DNA of 64,000 nt. It comes from Pseudomonadota bacterium. Its GTDB lineage: Bacteria; Pseudomonadota; Gammaproteobacteria; Burkholderiales; Burkholderiaceae_C. Both the position numbers and the translations under genes were made by a program. The stretch lies in assembly GCA_021799355.1 (NCBI GenBank), contig JAJZAQ010000002.1, positions 53,655 to 117,654 on the forward strand. Direction: 5' to 3'. This document shows positions 59,822-64,000 of this stretch, piece after piece. How positions within the stretch are numbered: position 1 is the first letter of the stretch; every line of letters starts with the position of its first letter. The notes below the pieces were generated by a model. The model saw nothing but the letters and a program-made list of their open reading frames with translations, did no database searches and was not told the origin of the DNA.

Positions 59822-60901
59822 TCATTGCAGGAAACGCCGCATCGCCAGACCACAGCAGGTCAGGTAGCTGGGCGCCTGGCTGCGCAGTTTTTTCTCGCGC
59901 ACCGTCTCGGCCACCGCCATGCCCTCGAAGGGGTTGATGACCATGCAGGCCACCGAGGCGGTCGCGGTGATTTTTTCCGCCAGTCCGGGCAGCGCCGACG
60001 AGCCGCCGGCAAGCAGGATGTAATCCACCCGGCCAAACGGCGTGGCGCGGTAGAAGAACTGCAGCGCGCGGGTGATTTCCTGCGTCAGGCTGTCCATATA
60101 GGGTGCCAGCACCTGCGTCGGGTAATCATCGGGCAGATCGGCCGCGCGTTTTTTGGTTTCGGCCTCCTCGAGGGAAAAGCCGTAGGTGCGCGCGATCATC
60201 TGCGTGAGCTGCGCGCCGCCGAACGCCTGATCGCGGTCGTACAGCGACTCGCCGTTGCGCAGCACCTGCAGACTGGTGGACGTGGCGCCGACTTCGAACA
60301 GCGCGACCAGCAGATCCAGGCCGGCACGCGGCAGGCGCTCGATCAGCCGCTGCGCCGCCAGCCGCGAGGCGAACGACTCGATGTCCATGACCACCGGCTT
60401 GAGCCCGGCGGCCTCGGCCACGCCGCGCCGGTCATCGACCTTTTCGCGACGTGACGCGGCGATCAGCACCTCCTGGTCGCCCGGCGAGGTGGCGCTGGGG
60501 CCGAGCACGCTGAAATCGAGCGCGACTTCGTCGATGGCAAACGGAATGTACTGGTTGGCCTCGCTCTCGACCTGCACCTCGATTTCTTCCTCGCGCAATT
60601 CGCCGGGAAGAACGATTTTTTTGGTGATCACCGCCGACGACGGCAGCGCCATCGCCACCTGTTTGGCCTTGGTGCCGCTTTTGCGCACCACCTTGCGCAC
60701 GGCCTCGACGACCTCGTCGAGCTTTTCGATATTGCCGTCGACCACCGCGCCCTTTTCCAGGGGCTCCATCGCCGCGCGCAGCAAGGTGTATTGGCCGCGA
60801 TCGTCCATGTCGAGCTCGACGAGCTTCACACTGGAACTGCTGATGTCCAGCCCGAACATCGGCGCATAACGCTTGCGGAACAGACTGCCGAATGTGGCCA
60901 C
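59822..60901 (-). CDS. pilM: Type IV pilus assembly protein PilM
   Basis: 359 residues. An actin/FtsA-like cytoplasmic ATP-binding protein that binds the PilN N-terminus. Recognised by FGLDISSSSVKLVELD near the start (phosphate-1 loop), IPFAIDEVALDFSVLGP, VMDIESFASRLAAQRLIER, VDYILLAGGSSALPGLAEKI. I start at GTG 60901 (VATFGSLF), preceded by GGGGG, because relatives begin with a comparable short segment before GIDIS; the upstream Arg-rich extension is implausible. It heads the operon. Confidence 0.93.
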   Translation of the reverse strand: MATFGSLFRKRYAPMFGLDISSSSVKLVELDMDDRGQYTLLRAAMEPLEKGAVVDGNIEKLDEVVEAVRKVVRKSGTKAKQVAMALPSSAVITKKIVLPGELREEEIEVQVESEANQYIPFAIDEVALDFSVLGPSATSPGDQEVLIAASRREKVDDRRGVAEAAGLKPVVMDIESFASRLAAQRLIERLPRAGLDLLVALFEVGATSTSLQVLRNGESLYDRDQAFGGAQLTQMIARTYGFSLEEAETKKRAADLPDDYPTQVLAPYMDSLTQEITRALQFFYRATPFGRVDYILLAGGSSALPGLAEKITATASVACMVINPFEGMAVAETVREKKLRSQAPSYLTCCGLAMRRFLQ

Positions 60902-61229
60902 TGCTGACCCCCCGATTGATTTGCAACTGCGTGCGCGGTTTCGACGGCGGCGTCTTCTGCGCATCGACCGGCGCACCACCCCATTTGCGCTACGAATTCA
61001 CATTTTTTCTCCGATCCTACCAACAAGTGCTTGATTCAATAACGTGAAAACCCCCGGCCCGCGGAAAAGCGTTGCAAAACTCCCACGTCCGCAACCGCCG
61101 CGACGGCCCAGCGCGGCGCCAGCATGCAGCGGCAGATTTTTATAATTTGCAACATTTCGTCCCCTGTCCACCTCACGGGCGGCGTCGCGGTCGATACGCT
61201 GCCGCCGTGCGCTCCACCCTGCACCCTCC
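60902..61229. promoter_or_regulatory. Divergent promoter region between pilM and mrcA
   Basis: 328 bases with AT-rich patches in otherwise GC-rich DNA. For the mrcA direction there is an exact -10 hexamer TATAAT at 61141-61146, about 83 bases before the ATG, but no good -35 at the right distance. The pilM direction has AT-rich runs near 60995-61045 that could hold its promoter. No gene is supported here. Confidence 0.4.
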
Positions 61230-63596
61230 ATGAGCACCCCTACGCCCCCTGCGGCGCCTGCCGCGCCGCCTGCGCGCAAACCCTGGTGGCTGCGCGCCCT
61301 GCTCGGCACGCTCGTGGCGGCAGCCGGTCTGGCGCTGGCGGCCGTGCTCGGCGCCGCCCTGGTGCTGGTGCTGAGCTGGCCAAGACTGCCCGACATTTCG
61401 CAGTTGCAGGACTACCAGCCGCAGATTCCGCTGCGCATCTATTCCGCCGACGGCGTGCTGCTGGGCGAGTTCGGCGAAGAGCGGCGTGTGTTCGTGCCGA
61501 TCGAGCGCATTCCCGACCTGATGAAAAAAGCCGTGCTCGCCACGGAGGACGACCGCTTCTACCAGCACGGGGGCATCGACTGGCCGGGCGTGGTGCGCGC
61601 GCTGCTGGCCAATCTGGAACATTCGCGCAGCCAGGGCGCCTCGACCATCACCATGCAGGTGGCGCGCAACTTCTACCTGTCGCGGGAAAAAACCTTCACG
61701 CGCAAATTGTTCGAGGTGTTGCTGGCGCTGAAAATCGAGCGCGAGCTGAGCAAGGATCAGATCCTGCAGCTCTACATGAACCAGATTTTCCTCGGCCGAA
61801 AAGCGTATGGCTTCGGCGCGGCGGCGCAGGCGTACTTCGGCAAACCGCTGGATCAGCTCTCGCTCGGCCAGATGGCCATGCTCGCCGGGCTGCCCAAGGC
61901 GCCGTCGACCTACAACCCGGTGAGCAACCCGCAGCGGGCACGGCAGCGGCAGCTGCACGTCATTGCCCGGATGCAACAACTCGGCTGGATCAGCGCGGCG
62001 CAGGCGCAGCAGGCGCGCGAGGAGCCGCTGGCGCTGCGCACCGCGCAGGCCGAGCGCGACACGCACGCCGGCTACATCAGCGAAACCGTGCGGCAGATGG
62101 TGTTCGAGCGTTTTCAGGAGGCCACCTACACCCGCGGTCTGAACGTCTATACCACCATCCGCGCCCGCGACCAGCTCGCCGCGTGGAAGGCGGTGCAAAG
62201 CGGCGTGCTCGCCTACGAGCTGCGCCAGCCGTACCGCGGGCCCGACGCCTTCGTCACCCTGCCCGCAGCCGCCGACGCGCTGCCCGCAGCGGTCGAACAG
62301 GCATGCGCCGAGCGCACGCCGTCCGACGGGTTGCAGTGCGCCGTGGTCCTCGGCGCCAGCCCCGCGCTGGTCAAGGTGATGACCGACGACGGCCAGGTGC
62401 TGGCGGTCTCCGGCGCCGGGCTGCGGCAGGTCCGCGCCCTGGGGCTGGGCGAGGGCGCACAACCTGCGGCACGGCTGCGCCCCGGCGCCGTGGTGTGGAT
62501 CGCCGCCGACGGCCCCGGGCAGTGGGTCATCACCCAGTTGCCGCAGGTACAGTCGGCCTTCGTGTCGATGCAGCCCGACAGCGGCGCCATCGTCGCCCTG
62601 GTGGGCGGTCTGGACTTCGCCAGCAACAAATTCAACCACGCCACGCAGGCATGGCGGCAGCCGGGGTCGAGCTTCAAGCCGTTCATCTACTCGGCAGCGC
62701 TGGAAAAAGGCATCACCCCGCTGACCGTGGTCAACGACGCGCCGCTGTTTTTTTCCGCGGCGCAAACCGGCGGCGAGGCCTGGGAGCCGAAGAACTACGA
62801 CGGCAAGTACGACGGGCCGATGAGCCTGCGGCGCGCCGTGGCGCAGTCGAAAAACATGGTCGCCATCCGCGTGCTCGAATTCATCGGCCCCAAATTCGCC
62901 CAAAGCTGGAGCGCCCGCTTCGGCTTCGACCCCAGCCGCCAGCCGCCCTACCTCACCCTGGCGCTCGGAGCAGGCACGGTCACGCCGCTGCAAATGGCGC
63001 GCGCCTACAGCGTGTTCGCCAATGGCGGCTATTTGATCGAGCCGTATCTGGTCAGCCGCATCACCGATGCGCAGGGTCAGGTGTTGTTCGAGCACAAACC
63101 GCATCGCGCCGGTGACGAAAAGCTGCGCGTCATTTCGCCACGCAACGCCTACGTCATGGACAGTCTGTTGCAGGAAGTCACCCGCTCGGGCACGGCCGCG
63201 CGCGCGCAGGCCACGCTCAAGCGTCCCGACCTGTACGGCAAGACCGGCACGACCAACGATTTTCTCGACGCCTGGTTCTGCGGCTTTCAGCCCAGCCTGG
63301 TCGGCGTCGCCTGGGTGGGCTACGACACACCGAAAAAACTCGGCAACAAGGAGACCGGCGGCGCCCTGGCGCTGCCGATCTGGATCCGCTACATGCAAAC
63401 CGCGCTGCAGGGCGTACCGGTGGCCAGCTATGAGCAGCCTCCGGGCATCGTGGTGGAAAACGGCGAGCCGGTGTTCAGCAATTTTGCCGACGGCGCCGGG
63501 GTACGCAGCCTGGGACTGAGCGACGCCGCGCCCGCCCCCGAAGTCTCCCCGGCCGAGCGCGATTCGATCCTCGATCTGTTCCGCGGCGGCAACTGA
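61230..63596 (+). CDS. mrcA: Penicillin-binding protein 1A
   Basis: 788 residues. A bifunctional class A PBP that polymerises and crosslinks peptidoglycan. Pro/Ala-rich cytoplasmic tail, transmembrane helix (~25-48), glycosyltransferase domain with ATEDDRFYQHGGIDW (catalytic Glu), QGASTITMQVARNFYL, RKLFEVLLALKIERELSKDQILQLYMNQIFLG. The transpeptidase domain has SSFKPFIY (SxxK), SKN in VAQSKNMVAIRVLE, and KTGTTND (KTG). It diverges from pilM, the usual betaproteobacterial neighbour. Confidence 0.97.
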   Translation: MSTPTPPAAPAAPPARKPWWLRALLGTLVAAAGLALAAVLGAALVLVLSWPRLPDISQLQDYQPQIPLRIYSADGVLLGEFGEERRVFVPIERIPDLMKKAVLATEDDRFYQHGGIDWPGVVRALLANLEHSRSQGASTITMQVARNFYLSREKTFTRKLFEVLLALKIERELSKDQILQLYMNQIFLGRKAYGFGAAAQAYFGKPLDQLSLGQMAMLAGLPKAPSTYNPVSNPQRARQRQLHVIARMQQLGWISAAQAQQAREEPLALRTAQAERDTHAGYISETVRQMVFERFQEATYTRGLNVYTTIRARDQLAAWKAVQSGVLAYELRQPYRGPDAFVTLPAAADALPAAVEQACAERTPSDGLQCAVVLGASPALVKVMTDDGQVLAVSGAGLRQVRALGLGEGAQPAARLRPGAVVWIAADGPGQWVITQLPQVQSAFVSMQPDSGAIVALVGGLDFASNKFNHATQAWRQPGSSFKPFIYSAALEKGITPLTVVNDAPLFFSAAQTGGEAWEPKNYDGKYDGPMSLRRAVAQSKNMVAIRVLEFIGPKFAQSWSARFGFDPSRQPPYLTLALGAGTVTPLQMARAYSVFANGGYLIEPYLVSRITDAQGQVLFEHKPHRAGDEKLRVISPRNAYVMDSLLQEVTRSGTAARAQATLKRPDLYGKTGTTNDFLDAWFCGFQPSLVGVAWVGYDTPKKLGNKETGGALALPIWIRYMQTALQGVPVASYEQPPGIVVENGEPVFSNFADGAGVRSLGLSDAAPAPEVSPAERDSILDLFRGGN

Positions 63597-63614
63597 GAAG
63601 GCGGGCGCGGCGCG

Positions 63615-63941
63615 TTACAGCGACGGCACGTCGAGTTCCGGCCCGTCCAGGGTGCGCATGACGCGCTGCAACGCCGCGCCGAGCGTTTCGCCGGTACGGG
63701 TGTCGCACCAGTGGGCGCCATTCCACACGTAATGGTGCGCCCCGGCACGCGACGCCAGCCAGAGCTGGTGCGTGGGCTGCTGCAGGTTGACGATGATCTG
63801 GTCCCCGCCGTCGAGCTCCAGGCGCAACACCGCGCCGTCGCGCTTGGAGTCCAGATCGGCGGCGTCGGCGGCCGACTCGATCGCGGCCATCGCCTGCTCG
63901 GCGAGTTGCAGATAGCGGGTGTCGTCGAGGGTGTCGGACAT
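63615..63941 (-). CDS. cyaY: Frataxin-like iron donor protein CyaY
   Basis: 108 residues. Frataxin fold that hands iron to, or regulates, the iron-sulfur cluster machinery. The acidic helix one, ESAADAADLDSKRDGAVLRLELDGG (~21-45), and QIIVNLQQPTHQLWLASRAGAHHYVW are diagnostic. The ATG at 63941 begins MSDTLDD. It is convergent with mrcA (18 bases between the stops) and divergent from the lptM-like start at 63983. Confidence 0.93.
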   Translation of the reverse strand: MSDTLDDTRYLQLAEQAMAAIESAADAADLDSKRDGAVLRLELDGGDQIIVNLQQPTHQLWLASRAGAHHYVWNGAHWCDTRTGETLGAALQRVMRTLDGPELDVPSL

Positions 63942-63982
63942 AAGGCGGCTGATACACTGATTTGCGATGAACGCACAGCTTA

Positions 63983-64000
63983 ATGTACCGCGCAATCGCC
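63983..64000 (+). CDS. First codons of a probable LptM-type lipoprotein gene (truncated by the window)
   Basis: Only ATG TAC CGC GCA ATC GCC (MYRAIA) lies inside the window. In related genomes a small LptM/YifL lipoprotein gene is divergent from cyaY, and the six residues would suit its signal peptide. An alternative in-frame-shifted start, MNAQLNV at 63967, also exists. Identification is by position and is uncertain. Confidence 0.35.

Overview
The window is a high-G+C chromosomal segment of a Gram-negative betaproteobacterium, most likely of the order Burkholderiales. The evidence is the gene order cyaY / PBP1A / pilM-N-O-P-Q / aroK / aroB / dgt, a RegB/RegA redox pair, an OxyR with both redox cysteines next to recG, a PCuAC copper chaperone and UbiD. 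Coding density is very high. I see no rRNA, tRNA, CRISPR array, prophage or intact insertion sequence. Genus cannot be fixed from sequence alone.

Layout. 1-5.5 kb: 3' part of a LysE-type exporter, a DUF2892 membrane protein, an HDOD-GAF protein, a GNAT acetyltransferase, glyA and a membrane-anchored lytic transglycosylase. 5.5-12.3 kb: ubiD, a 484-bp gap holding a 143-bp palindromic repeat, a periplasmic copper chaperone, msrA, an HPP-CBS membrane protein, and a ZnuD-like TonB-dependent receptor behind a good Zur-box match. 12.3-17.3 kb: three DsbG-like thioredoxin-fold proteins (one with CPFS instead of CPxC) interleaved with pdxH, a SLAC1/TehA channel and a ChaC-like enzyme. 17.4-26 kb: gltD and gltB, a catalytically degenerate RAYT-type transposase with an associated inverted repeat, and the cbpA/cbpM chaperone pair. 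26-33 kb: rhlE, a FimV-like protein, then an enoyl-CoA hydratase-like / acyl-CoA dehydrogenase-like / FAH-family cluster.

32.8-43.2 kb is regulation and stress: RegA/RegB, quinone oxidoreductase, an MFS exporter divergent from a QseB/PmrA-type two-component system with a direct-repeat box between them, 3-hydroxybutyrate dehydrogenase, oxyR and recG. 43.3-49.5 kb is a heavy-metal RND efflux operon led by a small His-containing exported protein. 49.5-60.9 kb (all minus strand) is the type IV pilus assembly operon pilMNOPQ followed by aroK-aroB-dgt. This normally tight block is interrupted between pilQ and aroK by three genes for lipoproteins that each start with Cys followed by four or five Gly. 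One has the two-motif layout of a pepsin-type aspartic protease and another has an invasin-like Ig domain. 61.2-64 kb: mrcA (PBP1A), cyaY and the first codons of what may be lptM.

Most intriguing are the lipoprotein cassette inside the pilus locus, the dead RAYT attached to cbpAM, the DsbG-like triplet with a CxxS member, and two acyl-CoA enzymes that seem to lack catalytic residues. Functions are read from recognised motifs and family resemblance; no database search was possible.
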